Shown in pieces: positions 24,729 through 37,703 of a DNA stretch of 64,000 bases. The DNA lies in NCBI RefSeq assembly GCF_003634705.1, contig NZ_RBWU01000001.1:744001-808000 (forward strand). Direction: 5' to 3'. This DNA comes from Actinomadura pelletieri DSM 43383. Lineage in GTDB: Bacteria > Actinomycetota > Actinomycetes > Streptosporangiales > Streptosporangiaceae. How positions within the stretch are numbered: position 1 is the first letter of the stretch; the number at the start of each line of letters is the position of its first letter. The notes below the pieces were generated by a model. The model was not told the DNA's origin, ran no database searches, and saw nothing but the letters and a program-made list of their open reading frames with translations. A program made the translations under genes and the position numbers.

Positions 24729-25514
24729 ATGCGCATGCGCTCGGCTCTGCTGGCGTTGTCCATGGCGACGTTCGGCGTGGGGGTCCTGAGTACCGGCACG
24801 GCGAACGCCGCATCTTTGCAGGCGTCCATCACCTGCGACAGCGCGACCAACCAAATCTCCACCCGGCTGACCGGGCCATTCATCTCGAACCGCTCGTTCA
24901 TCGTGAGGTTCACGGTCCTGACCGGTGGTCGGGTCACCACCGGCGGCACGGTCAGCGCCCTTCCCGAGGTAGGACGCAGCTTCTCGGTGCCGATCACCAC
25001 CGGGTCCGACCCGAATGTGGACGTCGCGGGTTACACCAGGAGTTGGAACGCCTCCGACTATGCCTACTACAGCGAGACCGTCCGGGTGACGCTCCTGACC
25101 CCGGAGGGGGCCCAGTACAGCGCATACAGAGATGCCACCTGCACTCGTGATGAACGCACCACGGTTCAGCTCCACTGTGACCCCGAGGCGCACACCATCA
25201 CCGCGACCACGACGGGCGTGAACTTCGCCCAGAACCGTCCAACTCAGACGGAGTACCGCTGGATCACGACGCACCAGGCGACGAAGGACAGCCCGCGGTT
25301 CTCCGGCCCGCACGGGGACGACCGGCCGTTCGTGACCCGCAGGGTCACGGTGTCCGAGTCCGGGTCCTGGTCGGATACCGGATACGTCCACAACATCAGC
25401 AGCGATCCCTACTACTACGACCAGAAGCTCACGTTCAAGGTCCGGGACGTCTGGACGAACGTCGTGGTCGGGCAGGGCACGGCCTACTGCCTGTACGTCG
25501 ACAAGGGTCGCTGA
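24729..25514 (+). CDS. Secreted protein of unknown function
   Basis: 261 residues from the ATG at 24729, with AAGGA six bases upstream. Residues 1-27 are a signal peptide with the cleavage site ANAAS. The mature part is beta-rich (Thr/Ser/Val-rich strands, no catalytic motif seen) and appears to consist of two similar halves. Each half begins with a Cys followed by a T/S-rich strand (ITCDSATNQIS and LHCDPEAHTIT) and has a further Cys near its end. Likely an extracellular two-domain immunoglobulin-like or adhesive protein. Confidence 0.8.
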   Translation: MRMRSALLALSMATFGVGVLSTGTANAASLQASITCDSATNQISTRLTGPFISNRSFIVRFTVLTGGRVTTGGTVSALPEVGRSFSVPITTGSDPNVDVAGYTRSWNASDYAYYSETVRVTLLTPEGAQYSAYRDATCTRDERTTVQLHCDPEAHTITATTTGVNFAQNRPTQTEYRWITTHQATKDSPRFSGPHGDDRPFVTRRVTVSESGSWSDTGYVHNISSDPYYYDQKLTFKVRDVWTNVVVGQGTAYCLYVDKGR

Positions 25515-26224
25515 CGCGGCTCATGACATGGCCGCGGCCGAGCCTCCACTTCGAGACATGCGCTAGTCCAGGCGCGGGACCAGGCAGGGTCCGCCGAGCG
25601 GCCCACGCTGAAGGTCGTTCGGGAGGTCGAGACCGCGAGATCACGCGGACGAGCCCCGTTGGTCGATGACCGGCGGGGCTCACCGCCGTCGACCCTCGTC
25701 CCGTCGTCGACGATGGTGCGGAAGACCGCCGGGCCGGTCGCTGCTGACACGATCCGGCCGCCGGGGCTGCGCTACCGACGCGCCCATCCAGTAGCGAGAA
25801 CGCGCACACAGCGAGATGCCGAGGCGGGGTCATCGTGCCGCTGTCGTGGTCCCGGCCAAGGTCCAGGAAGGCCGGCACGACCGCCTGAAAGAGCGGTGAC
25901 GGTGAGGGACGCCGCAGGGCTGCCGCGGCCAAGCTGACGCCGTGTCGGATGACCGCGTAGCCATCCTCGGTCGGCGGTACGCCCTTTTCCGCCGCCGTGA
26001 ACCGTGTCTACCTTGGCGCTGCGTCCGTGTCGTCGCCCCGGAGCTGGTAGCAGGGCCGGGAAAGTGGCGGTGAGGTGTGCGAGTGTCGCTGAGGGGCGGG
26101 CGCCGGTGCTGGGCGAGCTTGAAGGACGCGGCACGGACGGTGGTGGGACTTACCGAGGCGCTTTCTCCCGCAGGGGAGAGTTCCGGTTCTTCGGACTCGG
26201 CGTCGAAAGGGGGATTGCTCGGGG
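25515..26224. other. Gap without a recognisable gene
   Basis: About 710 bases. Open frames on both strands are GC-rich shadows without start signals or known motifs. I see no repeats or strong hairpins. It separates the accessory secreted-protein gene from the conserved tRNA-Ile/gyrA block. Confidence 0.4.
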
Positions 26225-26298
26225 TGGGCCTAGATGGACTTGAACCATCGACCTCATCCTTATCAGGGATGCGCTCTAACCGACTGAGCTATAGGCCC
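26225..26298 (-). tRNA. tRNA-Ile(GAU)
   Basis: The minus strand gives a complete 74-base cloverleaf: acceptor GGGCCTA with TAGGCCC, D-arm AGCTCAGTCGGTTAGAGC, anticodon loop CTGATAA with GAT, and T-arm GGTTCAAGTCC, discriminator A. It lies 68 bases beyond the DUF3566 gene stop, the conserved position downstream of gyrA in actinobacteria. Confidence 0.97.
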
Positions 26299-26365
26299 GG
26301 GTTGTGCCGCTGTGCTGGCGGCGCAACGTGAGGTTACCCCATCTGGCAGGGCAACCGGAAATCGG

Positions 26366-27445
26366 TTACTCGGCCTCCTTGAGGGTCACTTCGACTCCGC
26401 CGACGAGGTCCGCGGCGAGGTTGTAGATGACGGAGCCGACCGTGGACAGGGCGGTGATGAGGAGGACGTTCAGGGCGCCCACGAGCACCGTGTAACCGAA
26501 GATGCGGAAGAAGGAGAACCAGTTGCCCGCGTCGACGCTGCCGGTCGTCTCGCCCTGTTCCTTGGTGAGGCTGTTGATCGTCTCGCTGATGGAGTCGAAC
26601 ACGCCGAGGCCGGACAGGATCGTGTACAGGACGATCACCGCGACGAGGAGGACGACGAAGCAGACCAGCGACATGACGAAGCTGAACTTCATCACCGACC
26701 ACGGTTCGAGCCGGGCGAGTTGCAGCTGGGCCTTGCGGGCCGACTTGCCGCCGGTCGTGGCGGTGGGCGTGCGTTTCACCGGGCTCGTCGACGGGGGGCG
26801 GTCTTCGAGGACGGTGCCGGCGAACCCCGGGCGGTTCGAGCCGCCCGAGGTCGATGTGCCGGAGTTCGTGCCGGGTGAGCTGCTCGGCTGCGATGTGCTG
26901 AACGGCCTCTTCGGCGGCGGCTCGGTCGGCTTCGGTCGGCCGGATGGCCCTCCGGACGGAGCGGAGGATCGGCTGGGTGTGGTCGAGGTGGCTGTGGCCG
27001 AGCGGGCAGGGGTGGAGTTCGTGGCCGTTTCCGATGTCGAACCGGTGGACCGTCCGGTGGACGACTTGTCGGAGGCCTTGCCGGACGTCGCCGAGTCGGT
27101 GGGACGTGTGGCGGTCGGCTTCGACTCGGTGGGTTTGTCGTCCTTGGGCGGTTCGGTGGTGTCCTTGACGGGAGCGATCTCCGGCGAGTCGGTCTGCTTC
27201 ACCGGCTCGTCGACCTTGGTCAGGTCTGTCCGGGTCTCGTCCGCGCCGGGCTTGATCTCGACGGTCGCCTCGTCACGGCCCGGCTTGGCGGACGCCGCGG
27301 ACACCACTTTGCCCGGTTTGGCCGCGGACTTGCGGGGGCGTTTCGCGCCGGTCCTGGCGCCGGGTTTGGCCCCGGACTTCTCGGCGGGAGCGTCCGGCTT
27401 ACCCGTGCCGGGCTCGTCCTTGCCCTTGCCGGGCTCGGTGCTCAC
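26366..27445 (-). CDS. DUF3566 domain membrane protein
   Basis: 359 residues from a GTG with AGGAGG upstream. Residues 1-240 are a disordered Lys/Pro/Ser/Thr-rich region. The C-terminal 120 residues are the DUF3566 domain with two hydrophobic helices (FVMSLVCFVVLLVAVIVL and the last FGYTVLVGALNVLLITAL region). It is the conserved gene directly after gyrA, 69 bases downstream. Its role is unknown; its position ties it to the replication-topology operon, and it may anchor something at the membrane through the long N-terminus. Confidence 0.9.
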   Translation of the reverse strand: MSTEPGKGKDEPGTGKPDAPAEKSGAKPGARTGAKRPRKSAAKPGKVVSAASAKPGRDEATVEIKPGADETRTDLTKVDEPVKQTDSPEIAPVKDTTEPPKDDKPTESKPTATRPTDSATSGKASDKSSTGRSTGSTSETATNSTPARSATATSTTPSRSSAPSGGPSGRPKPTEPPPKRPFSTSQPSSSPGTNSGTSTSGGSNRPGFAGTVLEDRPPSTSPVKRTPTATTGGKSARKAQLQLARLEPWSVMKFSFVMSLVCFVVLLVAVIVLYTILSGLGVFDSISETINSLTKEQGETTGSVDAGNWFSFFRIFGYTVLVGALNVLLITALSTVGSVIYNLAADLVGGVEVTLKEAE

Positions 27446-27514
27446 GTGTCCTCCTGGCCTAGCGGTTCGGTGACGAAGGCGACGGAGGTGACACGACCGA
27501 AACAGTGATGTGCG

Positions 27515-30019
<2,505 letters not shown>

Positions 30020-30321
30020 TCTGAAGACCTCTTCTGCTCGTTGGGATGCAAGTACGGTCGCCTGTGGGAGTCAGGCCGGGAACTCAACCGTCCGCCGGGC
30101 CCTTCGTCGCGGGTTCCGATCGCGGTCCGGTCGTCCGCCGGTGTCCTGGCCGGACGCCGCGCGCGGCTCGACCGGCTCTGACCGACCGTCGGCTGCGGCG
30201 CGTCCGCCGGGGGACTCCGGCTCCGGCGGCCGGGGGCACCGGCTCGGGACGCCTGGCCGCTAAGGGGCGGGTCATCGGGAGCTCGGCCGTCCGGCCGCTG
30301 GGAGCTGGGCGTGGGCCGTCC
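30020..30321. other. gyrB-gyrA intergenic spacer
   Basis: 302 bases, unusually long for this pair. It is very GC-rich with many CCGG runs. No gene or clear terminator is seen. It may hold a separate gyrA promoter near its right-to-left end (30020-30060). Confidence 0.4.
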
Positions 30322-32715
<2,394 letters not shown>

Positions 32716-33252
32716 CTAGCGGGCGCGCCAGGCTCCGGTGCGGCGCGGCCCGGACGGGCCCACCACCTTGACCCGGCGGACGGTGCCGTGGCCCAGTTCC
32801 TCGTTCAGTCGTCGGACGAGCGTGGACGACAACAGTCGAAGCTGCGTCGCCCACGTGGCCGAGTCTGCGACGACGGTGAGTTCACCGTCCTCGAAGTGGT
32901 CAGGACGGGTGTGCTCGGCCAGTTCCGCCCCGACGATGCCGGGCCAGTTGCCGAACACTCCGCCGACCGCGGCCCGCTGTTCCCACCCGCGGGACGCCAG
33001 CAGGTCACGGATCGCCGCCCCGAACATTTTAGGGTCACCGCCGCGTCCCGGTTCTCTCACCCGGACGACGCGTCCTCCGCTTCTGCGCCTGCCGTTCTGC
33101 CCCGGCACGGAACCGCGTTTCACCGCGTCGGCCTTCGCCTGGGCGAGGGCCTCGCGGGCCAGCTCGATCCCGGACTTTCCCGACACCCCGCTTTCCGGCT
33201 TCGTCGGGGACGGCTCGGGGGAGTTGTGCACATCCTGTGGGTCGTCGTTCAC
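32716..33252 (-). CDS. dciA: DciA-type (DUF721) replication protein
   Basis: 178 residues. The N-terminal 75 residues are disordered and basic. The C-terminal DUF721/DciA domain (about 80-170) contains LLASRGWEQRAAVGGVFGNWPGIVG and the L-TVVADSATWATQLRLL strand. In bacteria lacking DnaC/DnaI, DciA loads or assists the replicative helicase DnaB. It starts 16 bases after recF and lies between recF and gyrB, the conserved actinobacterial order. A DnaA-box-like TTGTGCACA (33223-33231) lies at its 5' end. Confidence 0.88.
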   Translation of the reverse strand: MNDDPQDVHNSPEPSPTKPESGVSGKSGIELAREALAQAKADAVKRGSVPGQNGRRRSGGRVVRVREPGRGGDPKMFGAAIRDLLASRGWEQRAAVGGVFGNWPGIVGAELAEHTRPDHFEDGELTVVADSATWATQLRLLSSTLVRRLNEELGHGTVRRVKVVGPSGPRRTGAWRAR

Positions 33253-33268
33253 GCGCTCGCCCTCCCGG

Positions 33269-34393
33269 TCAATCGCGCACGATCTGGCCGTCGGAGACGG
33301 TATACGAGCCCCCTGTCAGTTCGGAGGGGACGTCGGCGGGGACGGCCGCCGTGATGAGCACCTGCTCGGCGGGGGCGACCATCTCCGCCAGCCTGCTGCG
33401 GCGCCCGGTGTCCAGTTCGGCGAACACGTCGTCCAGGATCAGCACCGGGTCGTCGCCGTCGGCTCTGAGCAGGTCGAAAGCGGCGAGTCGCAGGCCCAGC
33501 GCGAACGACCACGACTCGCCGTGACTGGCGTAGCCGCGCGCGGGCAGCTCGCCCAGCCGCAGGACCAGCTCGTCCCGATGCGGGCCGACCAGGCTCACTC
33601 CCCGTTCCAGTTCCTGTTTGCGCGAGTCGCCTACCGCCATCAGCAACTGTTCGGCGAGTTTTCCACGGTCTGTGGACAACTCGGCGTCCCCCAACGAGCT
33701 CTTGTAGAGCAGGTCGGCCGCCTCACTGCCCGGCGCGAGTGCCGCATAGGCGCGGACGACGAGCGGACGGATCGCCTCGACGAGACTCAGCCGCGCCGCC
33801 AGCAGCTCCGACCCGGTTCGCGCGAGATGCGAGTCCCACACGTCCAGCGTCGCAAGCACCTCGGGACCGGGCGAACGTCTGTGCGCGGCCGCCGACTTCA
33901 ACAGGGCGTTGCGCTGCTTGAGGACGCGGTCATAGTCGGAACGGACGCCCGCGAACCGGGGAGTTCGCGCGGTCAGCAGTTCGTCCATGAAACGCCGCCG
34001 CTCCCCTGGGTCGCCCTTCACGAGCGCCAGGTCCTCGGGGGCGAACAAGACCGTCCGCAGCATGCCCACGATGTCGCGCGGCCGGGGGACCGGGGACCGG
34101 TTGAGCCGCGCCCGGTTCGCCTTCCCCGGGTTGATCTCAAGCTCGATCAGCGCCCTGCGGTCGTCCTTGACCACCCCGGCCCGCACGATCGCGCGCGGCG
34201 TGCCATGCCGGACGAGCGGCGCGTCCGTCGAGGCCCGGTGGCTGCCGTGTGAGGCGACATATCCGATGGCCTCGACCAGGTTCGTCTTTCCCTGCCCGTT
34301 CGGACCCACGAACGCCGTGACTCCCGGTTCCAGCGCGACCTCGGCGGTCGGATAGGAACGGAAGTCCTGCAAGGAGAGGTGGGCGACGTGCAC
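33269..34393 (-). CDS. recF: DNA replication/repair protein RecF
   Basis: 374 residues from the GTG at 34393 ([14 protein letters not shown]), which is the usual length; a longer upstream extension is not conserved. Walker A is GPNGQGKTN, the SMC-type signature region is [14 protein letters not shown], and Walker B is [11 protein letters not shown]. RecF loads RecA at gaps with RecO/RecR. A DnaA-box match (TGTGGACAA at 33671-33679) lies inside the gene. A truncated copy of its 3' third lies just upstream. Confidence 0.96.
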   Translation of the reverse strand: MHVAHLSLQDFRSYPTAEVALEPGVTAFVGPNGQGKTNLVEAIGYVASHGSHRASTDAPLVRHGTPRAIVRAGVVKDDRRALIELEINPGKANRARLNRSPVPRPRDIVGMLRTVLFAPEDLALVKGDPGERRRFMDELLTARTPRFAGVRSDYDRVLKQRNALLKSAAAHRRSPGPEVLATLDVWDSHLARTGSELLAARLSLVEAIRPLVVRAYAALAPGSEAADLLYKSSLGDAELSTDRGKLAEQLLMAVGDSRKQELERGVSLVGPHRDELVLRLGELPARGYASHGESWSFALGLRLAAFDLLRADGDDPVLILDDVFAELDTGRRSRLAEMVAPAEQVLITAAVPADVPSELTGGSYTVSDGQIVRD

Positions 34394-34504
34394 GAGACAC
34401 GAGCGTAGAGCCTCCCGCGCCCCTACAACCTCGTGGGGCGCGGACGCGAACCTGTGGACAAGCCCCTGTCGACAACCCTGCCGACGAGCCTGTGGACAGA
34501 CTCT

Positions 34505-34665
34505 GCTCGCAGACCCATCGCGAACAACCACGACTCACCGTGGCTGGCGTAGCCGCGTGCGGGCGGCTCTCCCAGTCGCAGGACGAGTTCGTCGCGGTGC
34601 GGGTTGACGAGGCTGACTGCCGTTCCAGCTCTTGTTTTGCGTGAGTCGCCTACCGGCGTCAGCAA
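34505..34665 (-). pseudogene. recF: Truncated duplicate of recF
   Basis: About 53 codons match the RecF segment from VGDSRK through [15 protein letters not shown] and [11 protein letters not shown] to FAMGLR. The real gene has [22 protein letters not shown] and FALGLR, so nucleotide identity is high but already diverging. The fragment has no Walker motifs and ends in unrelated sequence. It lies between gnd and recF, same strand as recF. Non-functional; an internal duplication. Confidence 0.85.
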
Positions 34666-34691
34666 GTGTTCGGCCGGTTTTCCACCTTCGG

Positions 34692-35615
34692 TCAGACGGG
34701 TGGGGGAGTCACGTCGGCGCCGGGGGAGTCGCCATCGTCGGCGACGCCCTGGACGGCGTGGCCGCCGAACTGGTTGCGGAGGGCGGCGACGACGCGCATG
34801 GCGGGGGAGTCGTCCTGGCGGGACGCGAAGCGGGCGAACAGTGACGCGGTGATCGCGGGCAGCGGGACGGCGTGCTCGACCGCGGCCTGGACCGTCCAGC
34901 GGCCCTCTCCGGAGTCGGCGGCGTAGCCGCGCAGGTCGTCCAACTCGGGGTCGGCGGCGAGGGCGCGGTTCATCAGGTCGAGCAGCCAGGAGCGGATGAC
35001 CGTGCCCTCCTGCCAGCTCAGGAACGTCTCCGGCACCCGGGTGACGAGATCGCTGGCCTCGATCAGCTCGTAGCCCTCGCCGAACGCCTGCATCATCGCG
35101 TACTCGATGCCGTTGTGGACCATCTTCACGAAGTGCCCGGCGCCGATCTTGCCGGAGTGGACGAAGCCGTACTCCCCCTCCGGCTTCAGCGTCTCGAAGA
35201 TCGGCATCAGCCGTTTCACCTGGTCGTCGTCGCCGCCGACCATCAGCGCGTAGCCGTTCTCCAGACCCCAGACGCCGCCGCTCACACCGCAGTCGACGAA
35301 CCCGATCCCCTTCGCGGCGAGCTGCTCGCCGTGCTTCTGGTCGTCCACATAGTGTGAATTGCCGCCGTCCACGACGAGGTCACCGGGCTGGAGCAGTTCC
35401 CCCAGCCTGTGGATGGTGTCCTCGGTGGGTCTGCCCGCGGGCACCATCACCCACACGGCCCGCGGCGGGGACAGCCGTTCGACCAGCTCCTCCAGCGAAC
35501 CGACGTCGCTGACGTCCGGATCACGGTCGTAGCCGATGACCGTGTGACCGCCGCGGCGTAGCCGCTCGGCCATGTTGCCGCCCATCTTGCCCAGGCCGAT
35601 GATCCCAAGCTCCAT
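34692..35615 (-). CDS. gnd: 6-phosphogluconate dehydrogenase (decarboxylating), short form
   Basis: 307 residues from the ATG at 35615 (MELGIIGLGKMGGNM, with the Rossmann GxGxxG), preceded by GGGAGA. The GVSGGVWGLENGYALMVGG segment and the H-K-MVHNGIEYAMMQ substrate/catalytic motif are present. It oxidises 6-phosphogluconate to ribulose 5-phosphate; the short GntZ/YqeC-type is often NAD-dependent. It lies between dnaN and recF as usual in this order. A perfect DnaA box (TGTGGATAA, 35628-35636) is 12 bases before the start. Confidence 0.95.
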   Translation of the reverse strand: MELGIIGLGKMGGNMAERLRRGGHTVIGYDRDPDVSDVGSLEELVERLSPPRAVWVMVPAGRPTEDTIHRLGELLQPGDLVVDGGNSHYVDDQKHGEQLAAKGIGFVDCGVSGGVWGLENGYALMVGGDDDQVKRLMPIFETLKPEGEYGFVHSGKIGAGHFVKMVHNGIEYAMMQAFGEGYELIEASDLVTRVPETFLSWQEGTVIRSWLLDLMNRALAADPELDDLRGYAADSGEGRWTVQAAVEHAVPLPAITASLFARFASRQDDSPAMRVVAALRNQFGGHAVQGVADDGDSPGADVTPPPV

Positions 35616-35627
35616 CAAAACTCTCCC

Positions 35628-35636
35628 TGTGGATAA
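35628..35636 (+). promoter_or_regulatory. DnaA box directly upstream of gnd
   Basis: A perfect TGTGGATAA twelve bases before the gnd start, overlapping the ribosome-binding region of the template. It could mark DnaA control of gnd or be part of the extended origin. Confidence 0.55.
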
Positions 35637-35816
35637 CTGCACGTCGCAGATCTCCGCGCGTGCGGGCCGTGCGGGCGGCTCCCCCGCGGACACGTTCGTC
35701 CGCGGGTGCGGCCCCGGGAGCGCTCGCGGGTGCGGGTTTTCGGGGGCGGTCGCCGCTGGGGCCACGCGGGCCCGGAGCCCGCGCGCGTCGCCGTCCTGTG
35801 GGGGTGCATGCCCTGA

Positions 35817-35880
35817 GGTGAGCCTTTCATCCGGCTTGTCCGACGGCTCCTACCGCGTCACCGCGAACGAAAGGCTCACC
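35817..35880 (-). terminator. Long hairpin between dnaN and gnd
   Basis: Perfect 12-base arms GGTGAGCCTTTC (35817-35828) and GAAAGGCTCACC (35869-35880) enclose a 40-base loop, starting four bases after the dnaN stop. No T run follows. It could end the dnaN transcript, protect its 3' end, or attenuate gnd. Confidence 0.55.
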
Positions 35881-35884
35881 GCCC

Positions 35885-37027
35885 CTAGCCGGACAGCCGC
35901 ACCGGCATGATCAGGTACCGGTAGTTCGGGTTCTCGCCGTCCTGCGGGGGCTTGCCGGTGAGGACGGCCGGTTTCGTCGGTGTGGTGAACGACAGCCGTG
36001 CGACGTCCGAGCCGATCGCGGAGAGCCCGTCGAGCAGGAACGCGGGGTTGAAGGCGATGTCGATGTCCTCGCCCTCCAGCGTCGCCTCCAGGGCCTCCAC
36101 GGCCTGTGCCTCGTCCCCGGTTCCGGCCTCCAGGACGACCTCGCCCTGGCTGAACGACAGCCGCACGGGGGTGTTGCGCTCGGCGACGAGGGAGACGCGC
36201 TTCACGGCCTCGATGAACGGCGCCGTCTGGATGTCGGCGAGGCCCGCGTACTCGCTCGGCAGCAGCGACCTGTACTTGACGAAGTCGCCGTCCAGGAGGC
36301 GGGACGTGGTCCGTCGGCCGCCGCCCTCGAAACCGATCATGCCTTCGCCGGTGCCGCCCGTCCCACCGAGCGCGATCGACACCTCGGCGCCCGCCGTCAG
36401 CGACTTGGCGGTGTCGGCGAGCGTCTTGGCCGGGACGAGCGCGACGGCGGAGAAGTCCGGGCGCTCGGGCTTCCAGTGCAGCTCACGGACGGCCAGACGG
36501 TAGCGGTCCGTGGACGCCAGCGTCACGGTCTCGCCCTCGATCTCCACCCGGACGCCGGTCAGCATGGGGATCGTGTCGTCCTTGCCCGCGGCGATCGCGA
36601 CCTGTCCGACGGCCGCGGCGAACTCGTCGCTGCCCACGGATCCGGCGGCCGGGGGCATCTCCGGCAGGGTCGGGTAGTCCTCCACAGGCATGGTGAGGAG
36701 TGTGAACTTCGCGCTGCCGCAGCGGAGCATCACCTTCGCGCCGTCCGTCGTCACCTCCACAGGGTGGGGAGGAAGGCTGCGCGAGATCTCGGCGAGGAGG
36801 CGTCCGGACACCAGGGCCGTGCCCGCCTCCTCCACGTCGATGTCCGTGGACACCTGCGCGGAGACCTCGTAGTCGAACGCGGACAGCTTCAGCCGGTCGC
36901 TGTTCTCCTCGCCACCGGCGACGATGTGCATGCCCGCGAGGACCGGCACCGGCGGGCGTACGGGGAGTGTGCGCGCGGTCCAGGCCACGGCGTCGGCGAG
37001 GGCGTCTCTGTCGATGCGGAACTTCAA
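35885..37027 (-). CDS. dnaN: DNA polymerase III sliding clamp (beta subunit)
   Basis: 380 residues from a TTG at 37027 (KFRIDRDALADAV) with AGGAGG nine bases upstream; an in-frame extension into oriC is rejected. It has the three clamp domains, including PVLAGMHIV near residue 33 and the C-terminal YRYLIMPVRL end that forms the peptide-binding rim. The protein encircles DNA and tethers polymerase. It is the first gene left of oriC. Confidence 0.97.
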   Translation of the reverse strand: MKFRIDRDALADAVAWTARTLPVRPPVPVLAGMHIVAGGEENSDRLKLSAFDYEVSAQVSTDIDVEEAGTALVSGRLLAEISRSLPPHPVEVTTDGAKVMLRCGSAKFTLLTMPVEDYPTLPEMPPAAGSVGSDEFAAAVGQVAIAAGKDDTIPMLTGVRVEIEGETVTLASTDRYRLAVRELHWKPERPDFSAVALVPAKTLADTAKSLTAGAEVSIALGGTGGTGEGMIGFEGGGRRTTSRLLDGDFVKYRSLLPSEYAGLADIQTAPFIEAVKRVSLVAERNTPVRLSFSQGEVVLEAGTGDEAQAVEALEATLEGEDIDIAFNPAFLLDGLSAIGSDVARLSFTTPTKPAVLTGKPPQDGENPNYRYLIMPVRLSG

Positions 37028-37703
37028 GGGGACCCGCCTCCTGTAGGTGTCGGACAAGGCTGAGGTGATCCTGGCACGTCCGGGGCGCTCGGGTCGGGTT
37101 GTCCCCAGGCCCTGACTTGAGATGGATCTTTTCCTTGGTAGAGAAGTAGTGCAGTACCAGTAATAGGGGCTGTGGATACTGTGGACAAACGGCGTTCGCC
37201 CAGGTGGTACCGCGTTTCTTTGTCCACTGGGGCTGTGCATGGGCGGTGGACGGCGCGACGGCGCCTGGGGACGACGAAATCGTCCCCACACGTCATCCTC
37301 AAGCTATCCCCCGGTTTTCCACGAGTTCTCCACGGGTATGCCGTCTGTTTCGGCGGCTTGTGGACACTGGGCGGATGACCACGTGGTCGGCCCGCCCGGC
37401 CGTCCCCAGCCCTTCCCCAGGTTGTCCACCGGTCATCCACCGGTTTTCCCCAGGGCGCCGGGTGCCCGGGCACGGTAATCCACATCCGTCCACTGTTCAT
37501 CCTCAGGTTTTCCAGGGGTTGCCCACCGGGTTATCCACGAAAATCCCCAGAGTTTTCCACAACTTGTGAGTAGCGACCGGGCGTCTTGGGCGAAGCGCGT
37601 CTTTTGCCGGATCCGTCCGGGCGGACGGGTGTGGACAAGTCGATCCGAGGCTGTCCACAGGCCTGTGGGCCGGTCTGTCCACAGTGTGCACAACGGCGAA
37701 CGA
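37028..37703. other. oriC: Chromosomal replication origin (oriC)
   Basis: This 676-base dnaA-dnaN gap has many DnaA boxes in both orientations. Good matches include TGTGGACAA at 37180-37188 and 37630-37638, TTGTCCACT at 37220-37228, TTATCCACG at 37531-37539, TTTTCCACA at 37553-37561, CTGTCCACA at 37651-37659 and 37675-37683, and TGTGCACAA at 37685-37693; several weaker ones lie between. The least GC-rich part (37120-37180, with CAGTACCAGTAATAGG) is next to dnaN and is the likely unwinding region. Genes on both sides run away from it. Confidence 0.93.
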
